Source of the DNA: Phytophthora colocasiae | Taxonomy: Eukaryota > Oomycota > Peronosporomycetes > Peronosporales > Peronosporaceae | Direction: 5' to 3' | Assembly: GCA_018806915.1 (NCBI GenBank) | Contig: JAGKQI010000009.1 | Location: 434,001-498,000 of the forward strand | Length of the DNA: 64,000 bases | Part shown: positions 44,297 to 55,870 of the stretch, in pieces | Position numbering within the stretch: the first letter of the stretch is position 1 | How the letters are laid out: each line of letters opens with the position of its first letter | Notes under the pieces: model-generated | Told to the model about the DNA's origin: nothing | The model's input: the letters and a program-made list of their open reading frames with translations, nothing else | Databases searched by the model: none | Program-made: the position numbers and the translations under genes

Positions 44297-46375
44297 CCGA
44301 CGCGTTATCTCGTCGACCTGACTATGCGGAGACGGTCGACGCCAACTGCGTTGGCGTCGTGAGGACAAGTGTGCCGTCGTCAACGTTGATTGACGACGTG
44401 AAGAACGCGTATGCAAGGGATGCAAACGCGAAGGGGCTGCTGGAGTTCCTCGCAGCACCTTCCGACGTGGCACGTCGGAAGCTAACCCCTCATCTTCGAG
44501 CTCGTGTTCACCGCTATCGTGTACACGAAGGCCTACTGTTGTACAGTGCAGTAGACGACAATGCGGATCGCATTGTTGTTCCGAATGATCATGACCTCCG
44601 GTTGAGGATCATGTTCGAGTATCACGATGCCCCCACGGCATGGCATCCGGGTCGTGAGAAGACATACACTCTTCTCACGCGGCACCACCAGTACAAGTGG
44701 GTGCGCAAGTACGTACGTGCTTGCGAGGTTTGTCAACGCGTGAAGCCTGCGCGGTTCTCGCAGGCTCCTCTTCAGTCACTTCCGACCCCGTCGGAGTGTT
44801 GGTAGTCCATGTCCATGGACTTTGTCTTCGGTCTTCCGCCTGACAGCAAGCGGAGGACGGGCATCGTTGTCGTTGTGGACAGATTCAGCAAGATGGTTCA
44901 TCTTGCTGCCGTCCCGGCTACTGTTACAGCCGCGCAGACTGCGCGACTGTTTGTTGACATGGTGTCATGGCATGCCGCTCGACATTGTGTCGGACCGTGA
45001 TCCACGCTTCATGGCATGCCGCTCGACATTGTGTCGGACCGTGATCCACGCTTCACAGCGCGGTTCTCGCAAGAAGTGTTTACACTTCTTGGTTCACGAT
45101 TGTCAATGTCGACTGTGGATCCGCAGACGGACGGACAGACCGAACGTGTCAACCGTGTACTGGGTGACACGTTGAAGAGCTACGCTCACTCGTTCCCGCA
45201 CTGGAGCGACTGCTTGCCGATGGCAGAGTTTGCCATCAACAACTCGGTGCATGCCTCGACAGGGCATACACCGTTCTACGTGAATGCCATGAGGCATCCA
45301 CGATTGCCGAGCATGCTCGGTGGGGTAGTTTCCTCCTTAAGTGGGGGAGGATCTACAGTTGCGTCCGAACAACCGCAGAATTGCAACTGATAGCAGCACA
45401 CTATCAGCTGCGGTGACACGTGCGACGTCTCGTTCTAGTAGGAACGGGCGCGCGATGTCTGTGCCGGGCACAGACATAAGAGATGATAGCGAGCAGGCAG
45501 GGCCTGCTGCTGACAAAGGCGACAAGCAGATAGGAGTCAGTTCGAGTGCGCTAGACTTTGTCCAGCGAAGACAAGCCGTCGTACGGTTTGTCCAGGATGC
45601 TATCGCAGCTTCTGTCGATCGACAGAAGCTGAACGCTGATACTGTTGGTAGAGGCAACACAAATGAATTCGAAAAGGGTTCATTAGTTTTGTTAGCTACA
45701 CAAAACCTACCTAGACATGCAGTGTCTGACTTTGGAGCAAGCAAGCTTGCTCCAAGATTCATTGGGCCGTTCAAAGTACTTGAGCGGCACGGCAACGTAC
45801 CGGCTGGACATACCGTCCAGCATGAGGCTCCACCCGACCTTCTACGTCGGGCGGTTGAAGCCGTACGTGCAGCACGGACTACCTAGGGTTGGTAGTCCGA
45901 CTGAGGAGTGCGAGAGGCCTGGAAGGCCTTCTCGAAACCGTCGACACGGTCGATCAACCGGTTCAATCTCGTCCCAAGGTCGGACGAGAGGTTCGAGGCA
46001 GTCTGAGCTGCCTCGCAGACCTCAGCACGGAGGACACGAACCTCCTGCTTCAGGGCAGCTATCTCAGCGCTCTGTGTCTGCTCCAGCGCAGCAACTCGAT
46101 CGTGCAGGGCACGATCGTCATGGTCATAGCGTTGACCATGCGGAGGGAGTGTTCCCACCCCTCCGCCGCCGTTGCGCGACGCGCGTGGAGCGATCCGCTG
46201 GATTGTGGAGCGGATCGTGGCTCATAAGAGAACGAACTCTCAAGGGGTTCGTTTTCGTATTCGTTGGAGAGGTTTTCCTCCCCATCGAGATACATGGGAT
46301 CCGCGGAACGTCCTGATGGAGGACGTTCCGGAAATGGTGAGGGCGTACGAAGCCCACCATAACTTGCAGGGGTAA
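44297..46375 (+). pseudogene. Element D integrase and chromodomain (copy 3)
   Basis: Same 44-bp duplication (44966-45009, 45010-45053) and same early stop as copy 2. A private 2-bp loss near 45797 shifts the GPFKVLERHG region. The chromodomain is readable at 46172-46375. Confidence 0.8.
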
Positions 46376-47432
46376 GCCCAGCACGAGGAGTGCTGCGGTC
46401 AACCACAGCACTCGGAGCTCCGCGTGGCTCGAGACGACCACGAAGCTCCTTAATGTGATCGGGTACACGGACAAGCGTGTACCCCAGGAGATCACTTTCA
46501 GTGAGGCGTGTTGCCGGGCGGGTTGGCAACACGGGCAGAGTGTGCCAAAGGGAACGGCACAGGGGATCCCCGCTTCCATGGACAGATCATGGAGGCGTTA
46601 ACGCTTACCACGAGTGGTGTAAGTGTAGCAGCGATCGTGAGCTGCAGCAACGCGCTCACGATACGCCTTCGGGTCTTTGTTGAAGTTATCAACAAAGGCA
46701 TTCCACGACTGACAAAGTGCCTGCCACTCTGGCACTTTGCTCTTGCGCGAAGTCTTCTTCGCTGCATAGTATCGGAGCTCGTGGAAGAGCCCGATATAGT
46801 AGTCGCGTCTTTGAGTCTCAGACTCAAAGACAAGCTTAGCGGCGACGTCGTCGTCGTTGATACTGTTGCATGCGTACAAAACAGTATCGGGTTCGGTGGT
46901 GAACTAGCACCGAACCGGTCATGGATTTCAGCCTCAGTAGGCATCCATGGTGTGCGCACTGGCGGATCAGTGCGCGGGGCAGTGAGCGCCCTCAACATGG
47001 GGGACGCTTCATCATCACTGCGCGGACGCTTCGAGCTTGAAGCGTCCGAGGCCTCATCACGAGGTCGTCGAAATCCCACGGGTGGGTCTGACGTGTCTTC
47101 GGACTAAGACAAGGGAGCGAGAGCCTTGACATCAACCTCCTCTCCTCGACATCCTCGTCGTAGTCGAAGATGTCTTCGTAGTCCTCTCCAAAGAGTTCTT
47201 TGAGAGGGACAGCAGGATTCTTAATCTCTGCCAGAGAAGAAGACTTCTTCTTCTTCCTCATGCTTCTCCTTATGGAGAGCATGGTACTTGGTGACAGAGA
47301 GCTTCTCTGTCAGACCGCTGGAGGCAGCAGTGCTAGTTGGCACTGCTGAGGTCGTTGTTCCTGCTGCAGAGGCAGCAGGTAAGGCTGCGCGGCCGCAGAA
47401 GCGGACGGAGACGTGGGAGTTGGAGAGTCCAT
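45883..47432 (-). pseudogene. Element D antisense ORF (copy 3)
   Basis: Fragmented by several small private indels (near 46515, 47140, 47257 and 47386) and a base change at 47105 that creates a stop in the opposite, plus-strand frame. All domains can still be recognised. Confidence 0.6.
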
Positions 47433-47533
47433 TGCGAAATGAACTCGGATTTCTCTCGGGAACTTGGCGGTCTTCTCAAGTTCTGTTGATTGACGTATCG
47501 AGACCGATACGTCGAATCTTAACGGGGGGATGG

Positions 47534-47991
47534 TGCACCGGGGTTACACGTACAAGTGGTTGTACCACTTGTAACTCTAACAGTTAGGATAACTGTTAGA
47601 GGTTGAAATGGGCTCAGACCTTGGTGTGCTGTACACACCAAAGGATACATGGGCGAACCACATTATTGGGTGGTTCGTGTGCATTTGTGCATATTATTGG
47701 TAGAAAGTAACGGATTTCTACCAATCACTGAGCAGAGTTTCTGCCAACCACACGTTGGCAGACCCTTTAGAAATAGATAACAAACAGTTTTAGGAGGTCC
47801 ATAATTGGCTTATGCCAAATTCAATAACAGTTCTCATTTTACGGTATTTTGCAGTTTAATTTAGTTATATTTGATTTACTTATACTTATTTAAATAAGTA
47901 TACTTAAATTAAGTCTATTCTAATTGCACGCTTCCTCATACACGTAAGCGCACGTGTACGCCACCTAATAGGTCTAGGTAGACCTATTACA
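47534..47991 (+). repeat. Element D 3' LTR (copy 3)
   Basis: 458 bp. Begins TGCACCGGGG, with one change in the terminal decamer. Confidence 0.8.
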
Positions 47992-49760
47992 CTACTTGAC
48001 TTGGAGCTGACGACTATTGCTGGCCCTGTCTCATTACGGACAGTCCCCTGTCTGATACTGGCTGGTGAAGGTGACGAGTTTTTATTGGGCAGGATGTGCT
48101 AAAAGGACTGGGCATCGATGTTGACGAACAGCTTGCTCAATTGGCTGGTCTGTCTCTGCTGGACGGGGAAGATGATGAGTTTCCAGTGGGAGACGAGATC
48201 CCAACCCGCTTGCAAGTCAAGAACCCGCTGCTAAGCATAAAGAATTACTGGATCGGGCTGCAGCGAATGGACTTCCGCCGCAGTGTGCTGTTCAAATTCA
48301 TGGTTGGCTGGAAAAATTTCCAGATATATGGAGTAATGCGTTCGGCCATGATTCCCCAGCTCAAGTTGAACCGTTACGAGTTACTTTGAAGACGGGTGCT
48401 GTCCCGTATCGCAGTCCGCCGCGTAAATATGCGCCGCTGCAATCGTGGATAATGGCCTGGTGGAACAAAACAATGCATATCGATGGGCATGTGCGGTGGA
48501 CCAGTTCGCAAACCTGGTACGCAGGACAAGTTCCGACTAACTATCGACTATCGGCCGTGAACCTTGTCACCGTTCCTATTGCGGGCACAATGCCCTCAGC
48601 AGCAACTAAAGTTGACTCGTTTAGTGGCAAGAAGATCTTCGCCTGTTTTGACTTCACGCAGGTATTCTGGCAGTTACCTCTTCACGAGGACTGTCGCGAG
48701 ATTTTTTCATTCGTTACTCCAGATGGCGTCTTCACGCCAAAGCGTGTACCACAAAGAGCTATGGATTCTGCTCTACATTTCCAAATCCAGGTACAGACTA
48801 AGCTGGCTCCGCTAATCCCACACTCTGCGCTTGTGTGGACCGATGATGTTACCCTGTTCGCGCCGACAGTAGAAGAGTTTGTCCGGACACTTGGTGTGTT
48901 CTTTGAGCTCGTGGCCAGTGCCAACTTCAAGCTCAATATGTCTAAGTCATCGCTGTTTGAACTTGAGATCCTATGGTGTGGCCGACTTATCTCCAGTGAA
49001 GGTGTCCGTCATGATCCCGCTCGTGTTAGTGCTCGTGCCGAACTACCGCTACCTGAAACAGTGGCCGACTTGCAGTACTTCGTGTGCGCCACAAATTGGC
49101 TTTACGACTCGCTACCTGACTATACACGGGTTATCGCACCTCTAAAGGACAAGCTGAACGCTGAGCGCGTTCGAATAGGATGACGCAATCGAAATGCTCT
49201 GAATGTAGCCACAACCTGGTCCGAAGAAGAACGCAGTGCGTACAGTGCTGTGGTGTCGTTGGTAGCAGACTCTGCATTAATGGCGTTTCCTGACCACGAG
49301 GCTAAGCTTCTTCTATTTACGGATGCATCAGACGAGGGCTACAGCATTGTTGTGACGCAAGTCAGACATTGGGATGTATAGCTGCCTGTGGTCAAGCAAA
49401 ACCACGAGATGATCGTGTGCAAGGGTGGCATGTTCAAACATTTGAAACTAAACTGGACGATCATCGAAAAAGAGGCGTTCCCGATTGTTAGAGCTTGTCA
49501 TGAGCTTGACTATCTCCTACTTCGACCTCGCGGTTTTCGTCTGTATTGTGATCACGCTAACTTGGCATTCATTTTTGCGCCAAATGTGGACTTGAAAAAG
49601 CATGTGAGGGACCGCCTGCAGCGTTGGGCGATGCGATTAGTGGTCTAAAAAACGCTATACTATCGAACACATTCCGGGAGAAAGCAATGTATGGGCTGAC
49701 ATTGTCTCTCGCTGGCATGCGCGTGATCAGGTTTCTGTAGCAGCAGTGCGGACACGTAAC
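47992..49760 (+). pseudogene. Element B protease end, RT, RNase H (copy 3)
   Basis: A private 31-bp deletion (near 48444) removes the QFIREYVQTL segment at the RT start but fuses the frames into 265 open codons (48386-49183) that keep FWQLPLHED and VWTDD. The RNase H frames are broken as in the other copies. Confidence 0.8.
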
Positions 49761-51236
49761 CACCAAGTCATCCCTGTGGACTCACTTTCCCGTCTTCGGT
49801 CCCTTGCTGATGATGGATTTCGCTTCCCAACTCGAGACGATATTAAAGCAGCTCAACAAGCTGCTTCACGCGAGCGTTCACGGCTAAAAGAGGCCTCAGA
49901 GGACGAGGTGGATGGTGTGGTGACAGTTTACAATCGGGTAGTGGGTCCTTACTGGTGCGAAAGAGTTACTCGCTCGAATTTTCGTTGTTGCTCACTGTGG
50001 ATCACAACGTCATCGAGGTCAAGAACCCATGACCCTAGCGCTAAAAGAACGTTTCTACGTGTTTAAGCTGGAAGACAAAGTGGCAAAGTTCATCCGACAA
50101 TGTTTGCTATGTAAGCATTTTAAGGGGCCTCGTCTAATTCCTCGCCCGTATGGACCGCTTCTCGTGACGATCGAACGGAATGAAGTTGTTCACTGGGATT
50201 TTCTATCACTTGGAGAAGGCTTTGGTGATTTATCTTACCTTCTGGTGGTGAAGGATGGGGTTTCCCACTTATGCGAGCTGTTTGCATGTGCCACACCAAC
50301 AGCCTTTATCGCAGCAGAAGCACTGACAATGTGGTGCGCTCGGTACGGAATTCCGAAGACTCTTCTGTCAGATCAGGGGTCACACTTTCGCAACGAGATG
50401 GCGAAGAACCTTGCAGCGAGGCTGAAGGTGGAGTTAAACTTTACGCCTGTTTACTCACTGTGGTTGAATGGCACAGTGGAGCGCTTGAATCGAGATGTGC
50501 TCCAGGTTTTCCGAGCACTACTGATGGAATACGGGTTGGATGATCACGAATGGCCGTACCTACTGCCTGCTGTACAGGCTAACCTCAATCACACTCGAGT
50601 ACAGTCGCTGGCAGGCCGCACCAGTCGAAGTCTTCACAGCGCTGCCTGCATCTTCTGCTTTGGATGCCATTGTTTTACCCGCGACTATCGAGAGGAGTGG
50701 ATCTCAATGACATTAGCGGATGTGGATCGACTTCGATTGTCACTGCATGCAATTCATCGGGAAGTAGCAGACGCGAAGGAAGCCCAGCGACTTAGAGACA
50801 TGGCGACGCACAAAGGCAGTCCAGTCAACTTTGATGTTGGCGACTTCGTGCTGTGGTCAAGGATCGATCAACGATTGCCAAACCGCAAGCTCTTGGGTCA
50901 CTGGGTGGGTCCGTTCAAGGTGGTCGCAGCGCTACCACACTCATTTGAAATCGAGCACCTTGTAACGGCGCGAAAGTACGAGGTTCACGCGTCTAGGCTC
51001 GCTGACGAGGACTTGGATACAACATCGGAGCCTTTGGAGTTAGTTTCAAACAAAAGGAATGTTGCTCGGAGTGAATGAATTTCGTGACCATCGTTTCAAT
51101 GAGGAATCTCGACGCTGGGAGTTGCTAGTGTCATGGGTGGGCTTGCAGGCCATTGAAGATTCCTGGGAACCGCTGTCTTCATTGCTCGTGGCTACAACGG
51201 CTGAAAATGACATTCTTCGCGATCAAGTCGACTAGC
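49761..51236 (+). pseudogene. Element B integrase and chromodomain, natural 3' end
   Basis: The only complete B integrase. From 50029, 349 codons are open: zinc-region Cys pair CLLCKHF, first Asp in VHWDFLSLG, second in TLLSDQGSHFRN, Glu in LNGTVERLNRDVL, then NFDVGDFVLWSRID, HWVGPFKVV and HASRLADEDLD. Two compensating indels garble the stretch at 50625-50690. A frameshift near 51075 separates a chromodomain (RRWELLVSWVGL, EDSWEP) that ends with TAG at 51234-51236. The tandem breakpoint at 50263 lies 15 codons after the first Asp. It is the intact parent of the cut versions in units 1 and 2. Confidence 0.85.
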
Positions 51237-51277
51237 AAAATGGCCACAATCCGTTGTGACCAAGCGTTGGAGGGCAA

Positions 51278-51378
51278 TGTCGCTGGATTACGCCTGGAGT
51301 CAAGCTGTGGTCACCACGGAGCGTGAGCGAGGAGTGGATGTGAGCTCAGAGACGCTGCAGCGATGGGGGCTGGCACAC
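51278..51378 (+). repeat. 101-bp direct repeat flanking element B, right copy
   Basis: Matches 2866-2966 with 3 mismatches (two at the ggatgtgag position, one in ctgcag). Preceded by the purine-rich ggagggcaa. If it is the start of the B 3' LTR, that LTR is truncated after 101 bp by effector-like sequence. Confidence 0.6.
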
Positions 51379-51751
51379 AGTGGGCTGCTTCGGTGACCAA
51401 AGCGTACAAGAACAACCCGGACGCAGCTGATGTGGCGATGGTCACGGCCATGGCGAGTCACTACGTCGATGACGGGCTGGCAGCTATGCTAACGACTGCG
51501 AAGCAGGTGACAGTAACAATAACCACTGCCACTCGGCTGGAAAATGTGCAATTGAACATTTGGATGGCTGAAGGGAGCCACAAAGGATTTCTCTCGGACT
51601 TGCAGGAGTTGCAGTTCAAGAGATGGCTGGATGGGAGCAAAATCCTACTAATGTCAGTGAGATGTTGGCTAAGAGCTCCAGACTCTCCAAGAAGGACAAC
51701 GCGAAGGTGATTCGCGATTATCAGACGTACTTCACAGCAAATGCTAGTTAA
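51363..51751 (+). pseudogene. Second WY-domain effector relic
   Basis: Paralogue of the relic in the tandem units. It reads TQWAASVTKAYKNNPDAADV, HYVDDGLAAMLTTAKQV, then FLSDLQELQFKRWLDGSK. After a 1-nt shift near 51636 it continues NPTNVSEMLAKSSRL and VIRDYQTYFTANAS to the stop at 51749. WY signature Trp and Tyr residues are clear. No signal peptide or RXLR: the N-terminus is replaced by the 101-bp segment. The end is very similar to that of 2108-2514, so both come from one effector family on either side of element B. Confidence 0.65.
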
Positions 51752-52846
51752 ATGCTGGTTTCGACGCGCATGTGCCTCGCATCGTTTCGGGTACCAGCAG
51801 AATGTATATTTGCTTGCTCGCTTTTGACGCGGTAAAGATCAACAGTTAATTAAAAACCACCAAATAGACAGCTAGATTCGTTATGTGTATCTCAGGAAGT
51901 TGCAAGTGAAGGCATACGAAAAGCAGGACTGCAAAATGACAACTCAGATATGTTGAATATTCCGGCGGTGCTGAGTTTATCCTGCAGACACTACTACTCC
52001 ATCTACATGTGACACTTGAATTTGGATTTCTGCATAGGTACTACGTAGTATAATGTGCATGTATTCGAAGTGGCTTTAAGCGATTTCATGTTTTGATATC
52101 CAAAGTCTTAATTTGCAAAAACGGAATGTCTTGTCAATTCATCAACTAGTATTAATATTTTGAATGCTTGCGTGGAATTGATTTTGGCTTTGCACTCGTA
52201 CTTTACAACGTGACGCGTGCACAGAGCAAACGCTCCACAAAGTAATCGGAGTACGATATCCCGACACGATCTCCAATGGCGATCCGAGTTTGACTTAGAA
52301 CGGACTGACCCGAAAAAAAAAGAAGATCCGCTACAACAGGATTTTCATCAACGATGACGACCATGGTAAGTTCATGTGTATCAGCGATGTAGTTCATGCA
52401 CCATGGTGCTACCATAGAACACGATCTTGCCCACTGCAGGGATAATACGAAATCGTTCACTCCGCAACTAGCCATCGACTTCCCAGTCCAGAATGACTAG
52501 AATGTGTAGCGCAGCCAAAGCATACAGCCAGCCCGTACCAGCTACAGCTCTGTAACGGAATCAATGTTGACAGCAATTCCTGCAAGATCTGTGTATCGAC
52601 AACATCGATGACGAGCAGTGACCGTAACGGCAACAATGATGACACTCACCGTGTCCAACCGTTGGCCATAATGTCTCCGGCACCGGGTAGATGTAGAATA
52701 GCACTAGACCTCACTTGTCAATTTACCAAATAGACTTCGGCTACAGTTCCAGGGAGTTCGCCGACCCCCCCCCCCCCCTCGAGTGTCTTCAATCCCTGCA
52801 GACACACTACAAAGATACCTCTAGCAGAGTATCTGCAACCAGGACC
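51752..52846. other. Unassigned stretch between effector relic and element C
   Basis: No recognisable gene. AT-rich to about 52200. Two minus-strand ORFs at 52203-52475 (90 codons) and 52457-52645 are without known motif and probably accidental. A run of 14 C at 52765-52778 lies ~70 bp before the C gag start. The C 5' LTR should lie here or be lost. I could not define it because its partner is not in the window. Confidence 0.4.
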
Positions 52847-53945
52847 ATGACTACCACGCGCCCAAGCAACAAGACGTCTACCGAAAGTGGCGATTCAAGT
52901 GTTCGATCGAGTTCGCGATTGAACCCGCGACCTGCCAACACTGATGGTACTCGTACTGAGACTCGAAACAGCGATAACGGGGTGACTGGTGATGCGTTTG
53001 CCTCCACTCCGTTGGTCACGCCACTCCTACCGCCTAAACATCTCGAGCACGTCGCATGCTTCGTTGGTGCAATGGCGTAAGGACCGTCGCGATACGAAGA
53101 AACGGCTGGGCTCGTGCAAAAGATGGTGCCAATGATGTGATTGTGCCAGTCAAGACCACGTTTGACAAAGGACTTCTGCGTTTATGGCGTTTGAGCACAT
53201 TTCGATCGTTGAAGTCACCGATGACCATATCGTGGCTGAGGTGGACCGAATCATCGCAAGTGTGAAAAACAACAACGTTCCGGACATCGACTACAAAATG
53301 CGTAATAAACTGCGCATGAACTTGAAAGAGACGGACGTTAGCGAGCGAGTGATCCAGTACTTCAAGACCTGCCATGACATCATCGAAGACAATGGCTGGG
53401 GAATCTGTTTTGACGATGACACTGAAAAAAAAACAACTCTGTCGCATTTTGATCGCCTCATTGGAGCCACAAGCTCAACAGGATGATATTGAGAGAACCG
53501 TTCGTTTCCAAGCACGCAAAGCGAAGGAAGATGAAGTGGTTCTTCATGACTTGATCCTGGAAAAATCTCTGGAGCATGACAAGGTTTTCCAGAGACAAGG
53601 ACGTGAAAAGCGCGAGCGCGGTGAGGTTGACTCCAAGAGCCAATCCTCATCGAGGCCGAACAAGACGGCCAAGAAAGCTCCTTCTGGTAGCAGCGACTGT
53701 ACCGTCAGCGCGGGACAGCCCGTTAAGAAAACGATGGACCGTCCGAAGGTGCCGCCAAAGCCCTGCCCACACTGCGAAGGCATGCATTGGCTATCCGAGT
53801 GTACCAATGCTAATGATGATGAAAAGTCGGAAATTCGTCGCACACTACGTGCTCATCGTGGAAACGGGAACAAGAAGGACGTCTCCCGTCTCAAGCGTCT
53901 ACGCGAGTGCATTCCTTCAGAGGGAAAAACCTGTAACGCTAAATG
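52847..53945 (+). pseudogene. Element C gag, broken
   Basis: Starts MTTTRPSNKTSTESGDSS. After shifts near 53080 and 53170 it continues HISIVEVTDDHIVAEVDRI, VPDIDYKMRNKLRMNL and IEDNGWGICF (related to B gag). After a shift at the A-run near 53425 it reads LEPQAQQDDIERTVRF, a Lys/Arg/Glu-rich helix, and a variant zinc knuckle CPHCEGMHWLSEC (C-x2-C-x3-H-x4-C). The basic tail runs to 53945. Low Pro and high charge fit a nucleocapsid. Confidence 0.75.
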
Positions 53946-55292
53946 ACATTCTGCGATTGCCGTACTGTGCTGATACTGGTGCCGACCGCACGGCTATCAG
54001 TAGGAAGCATGTCAAAGAGCTACAGCGACGTGACCCTGCTATCACGGTGGCCCGTTTGGACACTCCAATTGCGAACATTGCAGTGGCTAAACATGAGATT
54101 ACTTGCACCGATGCAGTATATCCCCTTGTGTTACTGAATACGGCGGCCGGTCCCGTTGCTCTTCACAAGCCAGTAGAGTGCCTAGTGATTAACAATGATG
54201 AACCTGAGTTCATAATGGGTCAGGACCTGTTGAAAGCTTTGGGGATTGACATTGATCGACAGTTGGAGCAATTGGCTTAACGAACTGAGGATGCGGAAGG
54301 AGATTATGATGATTTCGATGGCGAACTAGTTGAAGCAGACTCTGTTCTCTCTGACGCAGATTTGCGAGCAGCGATTGAGAAGATGGTGCAAGCAGCTTTG
54401 GGACATGGCTTCCATCGTCAATTACAGTCGAAACTCCGCGTCATTGTATTGAAGCACGACGTGTGGCGTTTGACATTGGGAAATGATCCGCCTGCGAAGG
54501 TCGACCCACTCGAAATAAAACTGAAGGAAGGTGCGAGGTCGATTAAGTGCAAACCGAGACAGTATCCACCTGCTGTTTGCACGTATCTCCGCGAATTTAA
54601 CGCGCAGTTGGTGAAGCTTGGATGGGTATAAATAGCCGCTGGGCGAGCCCAGTGCTCCCAGTTCGCAAAGCTGGCATGAATGTGGATGAGTACCGCCAGA
54701 CATGTGACTACTGGTTGGTGAATGATCTCATAGAAGCACTGATCAGTACCATGCCGCATATGCGGACTCTATGGAGTGTACGAAAGGCAAGAATCACTAC
54801 GATTTGTTCGACATGCTGAAAGGGTTCTGGCAGCTTCCATTGCACATCCTGAGCCAAGCGTTGATGCCCTACATCACCGACTCGAAGATATACACGCCAA
54901 GGCGGGTACCTCAAGGATGTTGCGACGCTGCCGTTTATTTTCAGCAGGTGATGGAGAAGTGTTTCGAGCCACTACTGCATGAGTTTATTGTCGTCTGGAT
55001 CGACGATCTATTGTTGTTCGCCGACGACGTAGACACCTATGTGACGAAGCTTGAGTGTTTTCTTGACCTCGTCGCCAAGTACGGATTTAAGCTCAGTGCA
55101 AAGAAGTCCAGTTTGTATCAGCAGACGGTCAAGTGGTGTGGTCGTGTCATTTCTTCTGCCGGTATTGCCCATGACCCAGAGCGAATAGATACACTCCGTC
55201 CGATGCCATACCCGACCACTGCTGGTCAATTACAGCAGTTCCTGTGTGCCTCAAACTTGATGAGGGAATCTATCGTGGACTATTTCCGGTAG
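53946..55292 (+). pseudogene. Element C protease and reverse transcriptase, broken
   Basis: Protease active site YCADTGADRTAIS near 53961, then FIMGQDLLKALGIDID. RT: KCKPRQYPPAVCTYLREF, NSRWASPVLPV, LFDMLKGFWQLPLH and catalytic VWIDDLLLFADD (WIDD box, as in B), then KSSLYQQTVKWCGRVIS. Frames change near 54280, 54625 and 54780. Same gene order and best resemblance to element B, so B and C are two members of one clade. Confidence 0.8.
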
Positions 55293-55870
55293 ATCCGCTG
55301 CAACAGCGACTTGATGAACTACTGAGTAATGGTAAACGCACAAAGCGCGTCGCATCTGGCATTCGGTTGAGCTGTCGACTGAAGAGAAGGCTGCGTACGA
55401 CCATGCCAAGGAGTTGGTAGCTACTTCTGCTACGTTGGCGTTACCAGATGACGAGGCAACGACTTGTGTGTTTACCGATGCGTCAGATACCGGATTCGCG
55501 GTCGTTGTCACCCAGGTGCGAGACTTCGATGCTAAGACCGACGTGACTACTCAACAACACAAATTGTTGAAATGTCTGAGTGGACTTTCCGTGGCGCGCA
55601 GCTAAACTGGACAGTGATTGAGAAGGAAGCTTATCCAATAGTGGTGGCATGCGATAAGTTGGACTACCTACTGTTGCGTGCACGTCCGTTCCGACTATTC
55701 TGCGACCATCGTAACTTGATTCACGTTTTCGCGACGCATACCAGCGTCACGAAGCACATCCGAGGAAAGCTGTTGCGGTGGGCGTTAAAGCTAATGTCGA
55801 ACCCGTATATGATCGAGCACGTCGACGGAACTTCCAACGTTTGGGCGGATATGCTATCGAGGTGGGCTGG
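55293..55870 (+). pseudogene. Element C RNase H, broken
   Basis: TTCVFTDASDTGFAVVVTQV holds the first catalytic Asp, followed by LNWTVIEKEAYPIVVACDKL (Glu) and RLFCDHRNLIHVF (Asp), then EHVDGTSNVWADMLSRW (last Asp region). A frameshift lies near 55600. Family-typical length. Confidence 0.8.

Larger units (their letters stand above)
40805..47991 (+). mobile_element. Element D (copy 3)
   Basis: Same structure. Private changes again disrupt stems: one C lost from the ccctcagtg arm near 43094, gtgttgcca changed near 46507, and a changed base in the gtgtacac stem near 44507. Confidence 0.85.
33575..50263 (+). repeat. Tandem 16.7-kb composite unit, copy 3
   Basis: Third copy. Its right end is the natural one: the B integrase frame runs uninterrupted past 50263 into unique sequence. 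Private differences include a 9-bp deletion near 34540, an extra T that restores the effector-relic frame near 35727, an expanded G-run at 36182-36195, an 11-bp deletion near 37362 and a 31-bp deletion near 48444. These private changes argue that the array is real rather than one copy assembled three times. Confidence 0.95.

Noticed and set aside
143..50263. Dismissing the triple unit as an assembly duplication
   Set aside because: Private deletions and insertions of 6-31 bp and private coding changes distinguish all three units. Some homopolymer differences may still be sequencing errors.
52203..52645. Minus-strand ORFs of 90 and 62 codons
   Set aside because: No motif, no start context or neighbour that supports them. 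Not repeated elsewhere in the window.
52765..52778. Run of 14 C as a functional tract of element C
   Set aside because: Could be a simple repeat or sequencing feature. No LTR boundary or priming role could be shown.
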